Assembly: GCF_000717875.1 (NCBI RefSeq)
Contig: NZ_JOCT01000035.1
Location: 1 to 64,000 of the forward strand
DNA: 64,000 bases
Origin: Streptomyces sp. NRRL S-455
GTDB taxonomy: Bacteria > Actinomycetota > Actinomycetes > Streptomycetales > Streptomycetaceae
Direction of reading: 5' to 3'
Each line of letters begins with the position of its first letter. Positions within the stretch are counted from its first letter, which is position 1. The notes beneath the pieces were generated by a model that searched no databases, was not told the DNA's origin, and saw nothing but the letters and a program-made list of their open reading frames with translations. This document shows positions 17,028 through 24,697 of this stretch, piece by piece. Position numbers and translations under genes: made by a program.

Positions 17028-17609
17028 ATGCTGGGCGGGTCAGGCGCCGGGAACTACTTCTCGGGTTACGCGTCTCGGGTCATCGAGGTGCCGAAGGAAC
17101 TGCGCGAGCGGCCTGTGGTGATCGAGGCGTGGGGCTGGATCGGCAGCGCGAGTGGCTTCGAGGTCGTCGGCGTGACCGAGCCCCGGGGACGGTACACGGA
17201 GACGTACGCCGGCCGGTCGGGGAGCGGACGGGAGGGGGCGCACATCCTCCTCGAGCCCGGGCAGTGCGACTCGGTGCGGATCATGCGGGGGTGGAAGATG
17301 TCCGGGCGGTGGAAGATCCGGTTCCTGGACGCCATGTCCATGGCGCCGCTGCCGCCGAAGGCCAAGGGCGGCGCCTCACGGTTCTTCCGGTGTCCGGTGC
17401 CGGGGACCCGGATCGCCGCGGAGTTCGGCGACTCCGGCGGGCGGCTGGGTGTCTACAACGAGAAGGGTCGGTGCGTCCGCGTGCTCGCGGGGCGTGACCA
17501 CCGGTTCGACGATGTGGTCGTCGTACCCGAGGTGACCGGTGTGCTCGCGGTCGAAAGGCCGGAGCTGAAGTGGGGACCCATGACGAAGTGGTCGCTGCGG
17601 GTGCAGTGA
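17028..17609 (+). CDS. Hypothetical beta-rich protein
   Basis: A 193-residue protein with no family I recognise. It begins MLGGSGAGNYFSGYASRVIE and has many alternating hydrophobic strands (for example VVIEAWGWIG, WKIRFLDAM, RVLAGRDHRF, DVVVVPEVTG) and few helices, suggesting a beta-sandwich or binding fold. There is no signal peptide or membrane segment. A purine-rich GTGAGGGGG precedes ATG 17028. A very strong terminator hairpin follows 19 bp after the stop. Confidence 0.75.
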   Translation: MLGGSGAGNYFSGYASRVIEVPKELRERPVVIEAWGWIGSASGFEVVGVTEPRGRYTETYAGRSGSGREGAHILLEPGQCDSVRIMRGWKMSGRWKIRFLDAMSMAPLPPKAKGGASRFFRCPVPGTRIAAEFGDSGGRLGVYNEKGRCVRVLAGRDHRFDDVVVVPEVTGVLAVERPELKWGPMTKWSLRVQ

Positions 17610-17627
17610 CGGACGCCGGACACCTCG

Positions 17628-17656
17628 GGGGCCGACGGTCCGTGACCGTCGGCCCC
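17628..17656. terminator. Perfect 12-bp hairpin terminator; left boundary of the accessory island
   Basis: GGGGCCGACGGT, loop CCGTG, ACCGTCGGCCCC. A close copy in the same orientation occurs at 20416-20444. The pair brackets the repeat protein gene and the element remnants. Confidence 0.85.
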
Positions 17657-17788
17657 GCTGGCGGGATCAGCGCGTGAGCGGCCGATTGATGGTGGTTGTT
17701 GGTCGCCCCGGGGCCGCCCTTCGACGGCTCAGTTCCTCTCTGCCGTCAGCCATGACGCGGTCGTACGTCCGCTGCTCGATGTTCTAGC

Positions 17789-18676
17789 TCAGGCGGTAGG
17801 CGTCGCGCCGATCTGGAGGTGTACGCCGTCGTGCAGTGAGCCGCCTTCGAACCTCGGCTTCAGGGTGAACTCGATCGAGCGGAAAGGCATGGGTTGGCGG
17901 AGGCGGACGCTGCCGTCGGAATCAGTGGGCTCGGGCGACCCTGGGGGTGGTTGGTACGCCTCGCCGATGACCGTGTTGCCTTCTTCGACCCTGAACTCAG
18001 CGTCCCCACTGAGCTCGGTGACCTCCGTGCCCATCGGAAGATTCTGGAACACCAGGGTGGAGGCGAGCGATCCCAGGTGAAGGACGAGATCCGTCACGTC
18101 GGCATCGAATTCGACCCCGTTGAGGATAGCGGTGCCCAGGGGTGGTGGTTCCGTCGTCACGGTGCGCGACCCGGTGAGCGTCACCTTATGGCCGTTCAGC
18201 TTTCCGGTGGCCTGGGTCTTCGCGTCGTTGCGTCTCGTCCAGTCGACGAACTGAAGCGCGTTTACCTTCCCGCCGATCTGGAGGTGTACGCCATCGTGCA
18301 GTGAGCCGCCTTCGAACCTCGGCTTCAGGGTGAACTCGATCGAGCGGAAAGTGGGTCCGCGCAGGCGAACGCTGCCGTCGGAATCAGTGGGCTCGGTCGA
18401 CCCTGGGGGTGGTTGGTACGCCTCGCCGGTGACCGTGTTGCCCTCGACCCGGAAATCATCGTCGCCGCTGAGCTTGGTGACCTCCGTGCCCATCGGAAGA
18501 TTCTGGAACACCAGGGTGGAGGCGAGCGATCCCAGGTGAAGGACGAGATCCGTCACGTCGGCATCGAATTCGACCCCGGTGAGCGTCACCTTATGGCCGC
18601 CCAGGGTTCCGATGGCCTCGGTCTTCGCGTCGTTGCGTTTCGTCCAGTCGACGAACAACTGCTGTTGTGTTGCCAT
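17789..18676 (-). CDS. Protein with two tandem duplicated domains, function unknown
   Basis: A 295-residue protein made of two copies of one domain, residues about 8-137 and 142-293. Each runs FVDWT(K/R)RNDAKT, a GHKVTLTG strand, GVEFDADVTDLVLHLGSLAS, LVFQNLPMGTEVT, the PPPGS(T/P)EPTDSDGSVRLR turn and RSIEFTLKPRFEGGSLHDG. The second copy has a 15-20 residue insert (RTVTTEPPPLGTAILN). There is no signal peptide or membrane segment. Mostly beta-strand, perhaps a ligand-binding or coat-like domain, but I recognise no family. ATG 18676 (MATQQQLF) has AGGAAGG upstream. The two halves are also nearly identical in DNA, indicating a very recent duplication. It lies inside the accessory island. Confidence 0.8.
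   Translation of the reverse strand: MATQQQLFVDWTKRNDAKTEAIGTLGGHKVTLTGVEFDADVTDLVLHLGSLASTLVFQNLPMGTEVTKLSGDDDFRVEGNTVTGEAYQPPPGSTEPTDSDGSVRLRGPTFRSIEFTLKPRFEGGSLHDGVHLQIGGKVNALQFVDWTRRNDAKTQATGKLNGHKVTLTGSRTVTTEPPPLGTAILNGVEFDADVTDLVLHLGSLASTLVFQNLPMGTEVTELSGDAEFRVEEGNTVIGEAYQPPPGSPEPTDSDGSVRLRQPMPFRSIEFTLKPRFEGGSLHDGVHLQIGATPTA
17811..18119. repeat. Duplicated segment, copy 1
   Basis: About 300 bp that recurs at 18276-18578 with only scattered substitutions and a few short indels, encoding the C-terminal domain copy of the gene at 17789-18676. Confidence 0.85.
18276..18578. repeat. Duplicated segment, copy 2
   Basis: Counterpart of 17811-18119. The similarity continues on its far side (18578-18656 matches 18172-18250), so the full duplicated unit is about 380 bp, with extra sequence inserted between 18120 and 18171. 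Confidence 0.85.
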
Positions 18677-19080
18677 GTCTCGGCCTTCCTGGCGATCTGG
18701 GCCCGTGTGAGCCAATGGGTTCGCCCCGGAGATTTCACTACGCATGCCCCCCAGGACCGGTCCCGCCGAGGGCACTTGTGGCTTCGCCGACAGTCGCGCT
18801 CGCTGCGCTCAACCCCTCAAGGGGAACGGCCTTGCCTCAAGCCGAGGAGTGTCCTGCTATTTGGGGCGCCTTTCTTCCAGATTAGCCGGATATGAGATTC
18901 GCGCCTCCCGGGGCCTTGCCCGGCCTGCCCTGATTCAGGGGCGGAGTTACGGGCAGGCGAGTCACCTTGCACCGCGACGTTCAAGCGCAACAAGTTCGGG
19001 TGAGCTACGTTGCCCGGTTCCGGATGCTCGTCCCAATACTTGGCCAGCGCGGCCCGCCACAACGGACGCTCCTCGACCAG
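18677..19080. other. Intergenic or decayed region upstream of the repeat-protein gene
   Basis: No confident gene. On the minus strand near 19062-18950 there is a short protein-like stretch (WRAALAKYWDEHPEPGN...) without a clear start, stop context or family. The sequence looks like decayed accessory DNA with lower codon bias than its surroundings. Confidence 0.4.
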
Positions 19081-19642
19081 ATGAACTATCGCCGGAGAGG
19101 TACGCCGGTGCTGCCCCTGCGAGCGGGAAAGGCGCCGTTCGGCAACTGCCCGCAGTGCGCGGGCAACGGTGCGGCGGCCGACCGAACATGAAGAGCGCGG
19201 GCCCTTTTCGCTGCCCCGGCGTCTGCCACGCGTGGGCCGCCACCATCACCGACCCGGCCGTTCTCACCTCTCGGCGTGGACGACCGCGTGGCGGCGAGCC
19301 GTCTGCGTCGCCTACCATCCCGGCGCCGCCGGGCTGATCGTGGTGGACCTGGACGACGCGGCAGCCGTCGACTGGGCCCGCACCGCCCTGCCCACCACGC
19401 GGGTCGTGAAGACGACGCGCGGGGAACACTGGATCTACCGGGGCGCGATGTCGTCGCACAACGCGGTGCGGCCCGGCGTCGACATCAAGTCGACCATGCC
19501 CTACGCCCGCTACCTCCTTGCCGGCACCGGAGCTGTGACCGCTCTCCCGGGCGCCGTCCGGGCCCTTGCCGTGAAGGAGCCCTCCCCGGCCCGGCCGGCG
19601 CCGCACGGCCTCGCCGTCCCCGTACCGGCGCAGCCTCGATGA
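19081..19642 (+). pseudogene. Remnant of bifunctional DNA primase/polymerase (Rep) of an integrative element
   Basis: Reading all three plus frames in turn gives the N-terminal half of a prim-pol protein of the type carried by actinomycete integrative conjugative elements. Frame 1 from ATG 19081 has TPVLPLRAGKAPFGNCPQC; the next has GPFRCPGVCHAWAATITDPA; the third has VAYHPGAAGLIVVDLDDAAAV, TTRGEHWIYRGAMSS and RPGVDIKSTMPYARYL. The metal-binding DLDDA and the conserved HWIY region are readable, but at least two frameshifts separate the blocks and the helicase part is missing. It cannot make a functional protein. Confidence 0.7.
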
Positions 19643-19940
19643 CCTCAACGACGACGTGATCGAGGGGTACTTGCTCGCGCAGACTGTCCTCAAGCACGCC
19701 GAGACCATCGAGCCGGGCGGCGACCAGCGGATCATCCCAAGGGGTGGCCGACGACGGGCAAGGTCCTCTCCGACCGGCCCAAGCGCCTCCAGCCCACGCT
19801 TGCCGCCCGGGGTGTCGTGATCGAGTCGGGCCGCACCAGCGAGGGCCGCTACCTCGCAATGACCCGCATGCAGACACCACAGCCACACGAGGAGAAGCGG
19901 ATGTTCGGACATCGCGCCGCGCACGGTCGCCCGGAGAAGC
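19643..19940 (+). other. Decayed element DNA between the Rep and integrase remnants
   Basis: Broken reading frames only. One plus frame reads DDLNDDVIEGYLLAQTVLKH, and after a shift TGKVLSDRPKRLQPTLAARG, which resemble accessory element proteins, but no intact gene or start can be defined. Confidence 0.4.
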
Positions 19941-20407
19941 GTGAAGGACGGTCTCGTGTTCGCCCCACCGAAGCGTGCCAAGATGCGCGACGTCCCCTTG
20001 CCGGACCGTGTGGCGCACGTCTCCGCCTGTCACAAAGCGGCTACTGTTCACCCGTCTCGACGGCGAAGGCACGGTTCGGCGTACCGACTTCAACGACCGC
20101 GCGTGGAAGCCTGCTCTCGTGGCTGCTGGGATCATCCCCGCGCCAAAGCCCGGAGAGCGCCACCAGGCCGCCCGCGAACACGGCATGCACGCCCTCAGTC
20201 ACTTCTACGCGTCCGTCCTGCGGGACGCCGGCGAGAACGTGAAGGCATTGAGTGCCTACCTCGGCCACAGCGATCCGGGGTTCACGCTCCGCGTGTACAC
20301 GCACCCGACGCCGAGCAGCGACGCGCGGGCCCGGAAAGGCCGTGGACGGCCTGTACGAGGACACCGATCCAGCCCCCGACGGCCCACGGACGGCCCAGGA
20401 CCAGTGA
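19941..20407 (+). pseudogene. Remnant of a tyrosine recombinase (integrase), C-terminal part
   Basis: The C-terminal catalytic region of an actinomycete element integrase survives in three frames. The first has DGLVFAPPKRAKMRDVPLPD, the second VTKRLLFTRLDGEGTVRRTD and then the catalytic block HALSHFYASVLRDAGENVK with YLGHSDPGFTLRVYTH. After another shift the tail AVDGLYEDTDPAPDG reaches a stop at 20405-20407. The intact family motif is HxxR; here the arginine is serine (HALS), so even the catalytic block is dead, although the later His and the Tyr nucleophile (VYTH) remain. The N-terminal core-binding domain and a stretch in the middle are gone. Confidence 0.75.
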
Positions 20408-20415
20408 GACACCAC

Positions 20416-20444
20416 GGAGCCGAGGGTCCACGACCGTCGGCCCC
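20416..20444. terminator. Hairpin; right boundary of the accessory island
   Basis: GGAGCCGAGGGT, loop CCACG, ACCGTCGGCCCC: 10 of 12 pairs. It is a near copy, in the same orientation, of the hairpin at 17628-17656. It also lies 40 bp past the stop of the glutamine synthetase gene on the minus strand and could terminate it. Confidence 0.7.
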
Positions 20445-20482
20445 GTCCGCTGAACCAGCGGGAAACGTGCTCTGACCTGCCC

Positions 20483-21844
20483 TTACAGCGCCGGAAGGTT
20501 CTTGCGCAGCTCGAACGCCGTGACCTCCGAGCGGTACTCCTCCCACTCCTGCCGCTTGTTGCGCAGGAAGAAGTCGAAGACGTGCTCGCCGAGCGTCTCG
20601 GCGACGAGGTCGCTGCGTTCCATCAGGGTCAGGGCCTCGCCCAGGTTCTGCGGGAGCGGCTCGATGCCCATCGCGCGGCGCTCCGCGTCGGAGAGGGCCC
20701 AGACGTCGTCCTCGGCGCCCGGCGGGAGCTCGTAGCCCTCCTCGATGCCCTTCAGGCCGGCGGCGAGCAGGACGGCGTAGGACAGGTAGGGGTTCGCGCC
20801 GGAGTCGAGGGAGCGGACCTCCACCCGTGCCGAGCCCGTCTTGCCGGGCTTGTACATCGGGACGCGGACCAGCGCCGAGCGGTTGTTGTGGCCCCAGCAG
20901 ATGTACGACGGGGCCTCGCCGCCCGCGCCCGCCGTGCGCTCCGCGCCGCCCCAGATGCGCTTGTAGGAGTTGACCCACTGGTTGGTGACGGCGGAGATCT
21001 CCGCCGCGTGCCGCAGCAGGCCCGCGATGAAGGAGCGGCCCACCTTGGACAGCTGGTACTCCGAGCCCGACTCGTAGAAGGCGTTGCGGTCGCCCTCGAA
21101 GAGGGAGAGGTGGGTGTGCATGCCGCTGCCCGGGTGCTCGGAGAAGGGCTTCGGCATGAACGTCGCCTGGACACCCTGCTCCAGCGCCACCTGCTTCATG
21201 ACCAGGCGGAACGTCATGACGTTGTCGGCCGTGGAGAGCGCGTCGGCGTAGCGCAGGTCGATCTCCTGCTGGCCGGGCGCGCCCTCGTGGTGGGAGAACT
21301 CGACCGAGATGCCCATCGACTCCAGCATGGTGATCGCCTGGCGACGGAAGTCCATGCCGACGTTGGTCGGGGTGTGGTCGAAGTAGCCGGAGTTGTCGGC
21401 GGGCGTCGGGCGGCTGCCGTCCAGCGGCCGGTCCTTCAGCAGGAAGAACTCGATCTCCGGGTGCGTGTAGAACGTGAAGCCCAGGTCGGAGGCGCGGGCC
21501 AGGGAGCGCTTGAGCACGTAGCGCGGGTCGGCGAAGGACGGGGAGCCGTCCGGCATGAGGATGTCGCAGAACATCCGGGCCGTGCCCGGGGCCTCGGCGC
21601 GCCAGGGCAGGATCTGGAAGGTCGACGGGTCCGGCTTGGCGATCATGTCGGACTCGTAGACCCGGGCGAAGCCCTCGATCGCGGAGCCGTCGAAGCCGAT
21701 GCCCTCGTCGAAGGCCTGTTCCAGCTCGGCCGGGGCCACGGCGACGGACTTGAGGAAGCCCAGCACGTCCGTGAACCACAGCCTTACGAACCGGATGTCG
21801 CGCTCCTCCAACGTCCGGAGCACGAACTCCTGCTGCTTGTCCAT
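20483..21844 (-). CDS. glnA2: Glutamine synthetase-like enzyme, GlnA2 type (probable gamma-glutamylpolyamine synthetase)
   Basis: A 453-residue cytosolic GS-fold ligase. N-terminal beta-grasp with RFVRLWFTDVLGFLKSVAV; the metal and ATP site includes GFDGSAIEGFARVYESDM, THPEIEFFLLKD, the HHEGAPGQQEIDLRYADAL block and PSYICWGHNNRSALVRVPM, ending FELRKNLPAL. In S. coelicolor the GlnA2 protein has been reported to glutamylate polyamines rather than act as the main ammonium-assimilating enzyme. The closeness of this sequence to that protein is from memory. ATG 21844 (MDKQQEF) gives the family length and has GGGGAAGCGGAAG upstream; ATG 21859 would put AAGG directly at the start codon. Confidence 0.92.
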   Translation of the reverse strand: MDKQQEFVLRTLEERDIRFVRLWFTDVLGFLKSVAVAPAELEQAFDEGIGFDGSAIEGFARVYESDMIAKPDPSTFQILPWRAEAPGTARMFCDILMPDGSPSFADPRYVLKRSLARASDLGFTFYTHPEIEFFLLKDRPLDGSRPTPADNSGYFDHTPTNVGMDFRRQAITMLESMGISVEFSHHEGAPGQQEIDLRYADALSTADNVMTFRLVMKQVALEQGVQATFMPKPFSEHPGSGMHTHLSLFEGDRNAFYESGSEYQLSKVGRSFIAGLLRHAAEISAVTNQWVNSYKRIWGGAERTAGAGGEAPSYICWGHNNRSALVRVPMYKPGKTGSARVEVRSLDSGANPYLSYAVLLAAGLKGIEEGYELPPGAEDDVWALSDAERRAMGIEPLPQNLGEALTLMERSDLVAETLGEHVFDFFLRNKRQEWEEYRSEVTAFELRKNLPAL

Positions 21845-22081
21845 CTTCCGCTTCCCCATCCTTGCTGGTCAGGCCGCCTGTCATTCCGTACCACGGGAGG
21901 CGGTCGGGCACCTGAGCATCCCACCACACCACCATTTCGTACGCGTTGCACACCATGATCGCCCGGCCGGCCCGGGGTGGAACGCCTCGCGTACGGCGGG
22001 TGAACCGCTCTTCCGCCCATAGTGCCTGCTCGTACCCGCATCCGTAATGGCCGGTCCGGTTCGCCGCCCCCACCACTTAAT

Positions 22082-22098
22082 TTGCATCTCATATGCAA
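22082..22098. promoter_or_regulatory. Probable NsrR operator in the hmp promoter
   Basis: TTGCAT, 5-bp spacer, ATGCAA: perfect 6-bp arms in a strikingly AT-rich promoter 41 bp upstream of the flavohaemoprotein start. GCAT-N5-ATGC resembles sites of the NO-sensing Rrf2 repressor NsrR, whose gene is directly downstream of hmp. Confidence 0.65.
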
Positions 22099-22139
22099 CT
22101 TTAAATACCGTGCCCGCAGTCGAGCACAGAGGAGCCCCG

Positions 22140-23327
22140 ATGCTGTCCGAGCCGTCCGCCGCCACCGTCCGCGCCACCCTTCCCGCCGTCGGCGCGGCCC
22201 TCGGCACGATCACCGAGCGCTTCTACGCCGGGCTGTTCGCGGCCCACCCCGAGCTGCTTCCCGACCTGTTCAACCGGGGCAACCAGGCCGCCGGCACCCA
22301 GCGGCAGGCGCTCGCCGGTTCCATCGCCGCCTTCGCCACACACCTGCTGGACCACCCCGACCAGCGGCCGGACGCGATGCTGCACCGCATCGCCCACAAG
22401 CACGCCTCGCTCGGCGTCACGCCCGAGCAGTACGGGATCGTCCACGAGCACCTGTTCGCCGCCATCGCCGACGTGCTCGGCGACGCCGTCACGCCCGAGG
22501 TCGCCGCCGCCTGGGACGAGGTCTACTGGCTGATGGCGAACGCCCTCATCGCCGTCGAGAAGCGGCTGCGGGAGGAGCGGGGCGGGCACACCTGGCGCCC
22601 GTGGGAGGTCGTCGAGCGCGTCGCCGAGACCGACGACGTCGCCACGTTCCGGCTGCGGCCCGCCGACGGCGGTCCGGTGCGGGACTTCCTCGCCGGCCAG
22701 TACGTCTCCGTCCGCGTCGCCCTCGCGGACGGCGCCCGGCAGATACGGCAGTACAGCCTCTCCGGGGCGTCCGACCCGGCGCTGCGGCAGATCAGCGTGA
22801 AGCGTGTGCACGGGGACGAGGCCCCCGACGGCGAGGTGTCGAACCACCTCCACGGGCGCGTGGCGGTCGGTGACGTCCTGGAGCTGTCCGAGCCGTACGG
22901 CGACCTGGTCCTGGACACCGGATCCGACACGCCCCTGCTGCTGGCTTCGGCGGGCATCGGCGTCACCCCGATGACCGCGATGCTGGCGCACCTCGCCGGC
23001 TCCGGGCACCGCGCCCCGGTCACCGTCGTCCACGGCGACCGCTCACCCGCCACCCACGCCCTGCGCGCCGACCACGAGGCCTACGCCGCCAAGCTGCCCG
23101 ACGCCGCCGTCCACTTCTGGTACGAGCAGGACGCCCCGGCGGGCACCCGCTCCGGCCAGGTCGACCTCACCGGCGTCCCGGTCGCCTCGGGCACGCGCGC
23201 GTACCTGTGCGGTCCGCTGCCGTTCATGCGGGCGGTACGGGCCCAGCTGATCAACAAGGGCGTGGCGCCGGCCGACATCCACTACGAGGTGTTCGGGCCG
23301 GACCTGTGGCTGGCGGGGCAGGCGTAG
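22140..23327 (+). CDS. hmp: Flavohaemoprotein nitric oxide dioxygenase
   Basis: Detoxifies NO to nitrate using O2 and NAD(P)H; cytosolic, 395 residues, the normal size. Globin domain (about 1-138) with FYAGLFAAHPELLPDLFN and the proximal His in MLHRIAHKHASLGV. FAD domain (about 150-250) with RQYSLSGASD and FLAGQYVSVRVALADG. NAD domain (about 255-395) with LLASAGIGVTPMTAML and YLCGPLPFM, ending in EVFGPDLW. ATG 22140 has GAGGAGCC upstream. The promoter carries an inverted repeat and the gene for the NO-responsive repressor NsrR converges on it 70 bp downstream. Confidence 0.96.
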   Translation: MLSEPSAATVRATLPAVGAALGTITERFYAGLFAAHPELLPDLFNRGNQAAGTQRQALAGSIAAFATHLLDHPDQRPDAMLHRIAHKHASLGVTPEQYGIVHEHLFAAIADVLGDAVTPEVAAAWDEVYWLMANALIAVEKRLREERGGHTWRPWEVVERVAETDDVATFRLRPADGGPVRDFLAGQYVSVRVALADGARQIRQYSLSGASDPALRQISVKRVHGDEAPDGEVSNHLHGRVAVGDVLELSEPYGDLVLDTGSDTPLLLASAGIGVTPMTAMLAHLAGSGHRAPVTVVHGDRSPATHALRADHEAYAAKLPDAAVHFWYEQDAPAGTRSGQVDLTGVPVASGTRAYLCGPLPFMRAVRAQLINKGVAPADIHYEVFGPDLWLAGQA

Positions 23328-23396
23328 GTCCCCCCTCAGGCACTGTCCCAAGGGGTGTCCCGAGGTCTGTCCCGGGCCTGTCCAGAAGGGGCCTGT

Positions 23397-23831
23397 TCAG
23401 GGCCCCCGCGAGATCCCCAGCAGCAGCGCCCCGGTCGGCTCCGCCACGATGTCCGCCACGGTGATCGGGTCCAGTGAGGCGAAGAACGCCTCCTGGGCCC
23501 GGCGCAGGGCGGCACGCAGACGGCAGGCGGAATTCAGGGGGCAGGGGGTGGGGCCCTCGCAGTCGACGACATCGCCGTCGCCCTCGAAGGCACGCACCAC
23601 GCCGCCCACCGAGGCCGTACGGCCCTGCTCGGTGAGGGACAGGCCGCCGCCCCGTCCGCGGCGGGCCGCCAGCAGGCCCATGTGCTGGAGCTCGGCGACC
23701 ACCTTCGCCAGATGCGTGTACGGCACGCCCATACCTGCGGCGACCTCACGCGTCGTCGGACTCGACTCGTCCGCGACGGCGAGCCGCATCAGGACCCGCA
23801 GGGCGAGATCGGTGGAGCGCAGCAGCCGCAT
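23397..23831 (-). CDS. nsrR: Rrf2-family nitric oxide-sensing repressor NsrR
   Basis: A 144-residue winged-helix repressor with an Fe-S cluster. Helix-turn-helix near residues 26-52 (TTREVAAGMGVPYTHLAKVV), wing RRGRGGGLSLTEQG. The three cluster cysteines Cys91, Cys97 and Cys103 fall in DCEGPTPCPLNSACR, and Asp8 (in RSTDLAL) matches the fourth, aspartate ligand known in S. coelicolor NsrR. When NO damages the cluster, repression is lifted. The adjacent hmp, whose promoter holds a site of matching type, is the likely target; a palindrome just upstream of its own start suggests autoregulation. Confidence 0.94.
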   Translation of the reverse strand: MRLLRSTDLALRVLMRLAVADESSPTTREVAAGMGVPYTHLAKVVAELQHMGLLAARRGRGGGLSLTEQGRTASVGGVVRAFEGDGDVVDCEGPTPCPLNSACRLRAALRRAQEAFFASLDPITVADIVAEPTGALLLGISRGP

Positions 23832-23842
23832 ACCGGCAGCCT

Positions 23843-23857
23843 AGATAAGCGGTATCT
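23843..23857. promoter_or_regulatory. Inverted repeat upstream of nsrR
   Basis: AGATA, 5-bp spacer, TATCT, 12 bp before the nsrR start on the minus strand. The spacing and position match Rrf2 autoregulatory sites; the half-sites differ from the hmp site, so affinity is uncertain. It could also influence the divergent DUF3105 gene. Confidence 0.45.
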
Positions 23858-24028
23858 GTGCTTCAAATTATCCGGCGGCCGGACCCGGGAGCGGACTCCC
23901 GAAGCTGTCGGAAGCCTGTCGGTGCCGTATCGATTCGGTCCTTTCCCATGGCCCTACTACGAGGCGCCCCGTCTCCCGCATACGATCAGCCCACCCGACC
24001 GTCCCACTTCATTCACGAAGGACACCTC

Positions 24029-24697
24029 ATGGGCTCCGCCAACAAGAGCAGCACCGGACGCAAGGCGCGAATAGAGGAGATGCGGCGTGCCGAGCAGGCC
24101 CGTGAGCGCCGCAACCGGATCCTCACCATCGTCGCCAGCGTCGTGGTCGTCGGCGGCCTCGTCGCCGGCGGTGTCGTGCTCGTGCGGTCCCAGTCCGACG
24201 GTGGCGGCAGCGACACCGCGGCGAGCGACTCCTCGGCCAAGGGGAAGTTCGTCACCGGCGCGGACGGCGTGCGGACCTGGGAAGGGGAGCTCGCCCGCAA
24301 CCACGTCACCAAGACCGTGAAGTACGCCTCCCAGCCCCCGGTCGGCGGCGACCACAACCAGGCCTGGATGAACTGCAACGGCGACGTGTACACCAAGGAG
24401 ATCAACAACACCAACGCCGTGCACTCGCTGGAGCACGGGGCGGTGTGGGTGACGTACAACGCCAAGGCGAAGAAGGCGGACGTCGACGCGCTCGCGGCGA
24501 AGGTGAAGAAGACGCCGTACACGCTGATGAGCCCGATGGACGACCAGAAGGACCCGATCATGCTGTCGGCGTGGGGCCACCAGCGCACGGTGACGGGCGC
24601 CGACGACCCGGACGTCGACAAGTTCTTCGAGAAGTTCGTCCAGGGCAAGCAGACCCCCGAGCCGGGTGCCGCCTGCACGAACGGGCTGGCGCAGTGA
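24029..24697 (+). CDS. Membrane-anchored DUF3105 protein
   Basis: A 222-residue protein. Basic cytosolic N terminus (to about residue 32, rich in Arg and Glu, coiled-coil-like), one membrane helix (about 33-55, ILTIVASVVVVGGLVAGGVV), a Gly/Ser linker, and an external DUF3105 domain. The domain motifs VGGDHNQAWMNCNGDVY and AVHSLEHGAVWVTY carry conserved His, Cys and Glu that could bind metal. The role is unknown; in actinobacteria the family often travels with DUF305 proteins, as here. GAAGGA precedes ATG 24029. Its stop overlaps the start of the DUF305 gene (GTGA), so the two are translated together. Confidence 0.9.
   Translation: MGSANKSSTGRKARIEEMRRAEQARERRNRILTIVASVVVVGGLVAGGVVLVRSQSDGGGSDTAASDSSAKGKFVTGADGVRTWEGELARNHVTKTVKYASQPPVGGDHNQAWMNCNGDVYTKEINNTNAVHSLEHGAVWVTYNAKAKKADVDALAAKVKKTPYTLMSPMDDQKDPIMLSAWGHQRTVTGADDPDVDKFFEKFVQGKQTPEPGAACTNGLAQ

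Noticed and set aside
18817..19062. Minus-strand stretch WRAALAKYWDEHPEPGN as a gene
   Set aside because: It looks protein-like for about 30 residues but has no convincing start, stop context or family; more likely a fragment in decayed island DNA.
20400..20482. tRNA gene as an attachment site for the element
   Set aside because: No tRNA-like cloverleaf or 3' tRNA fragment is seen at either edge of the island.
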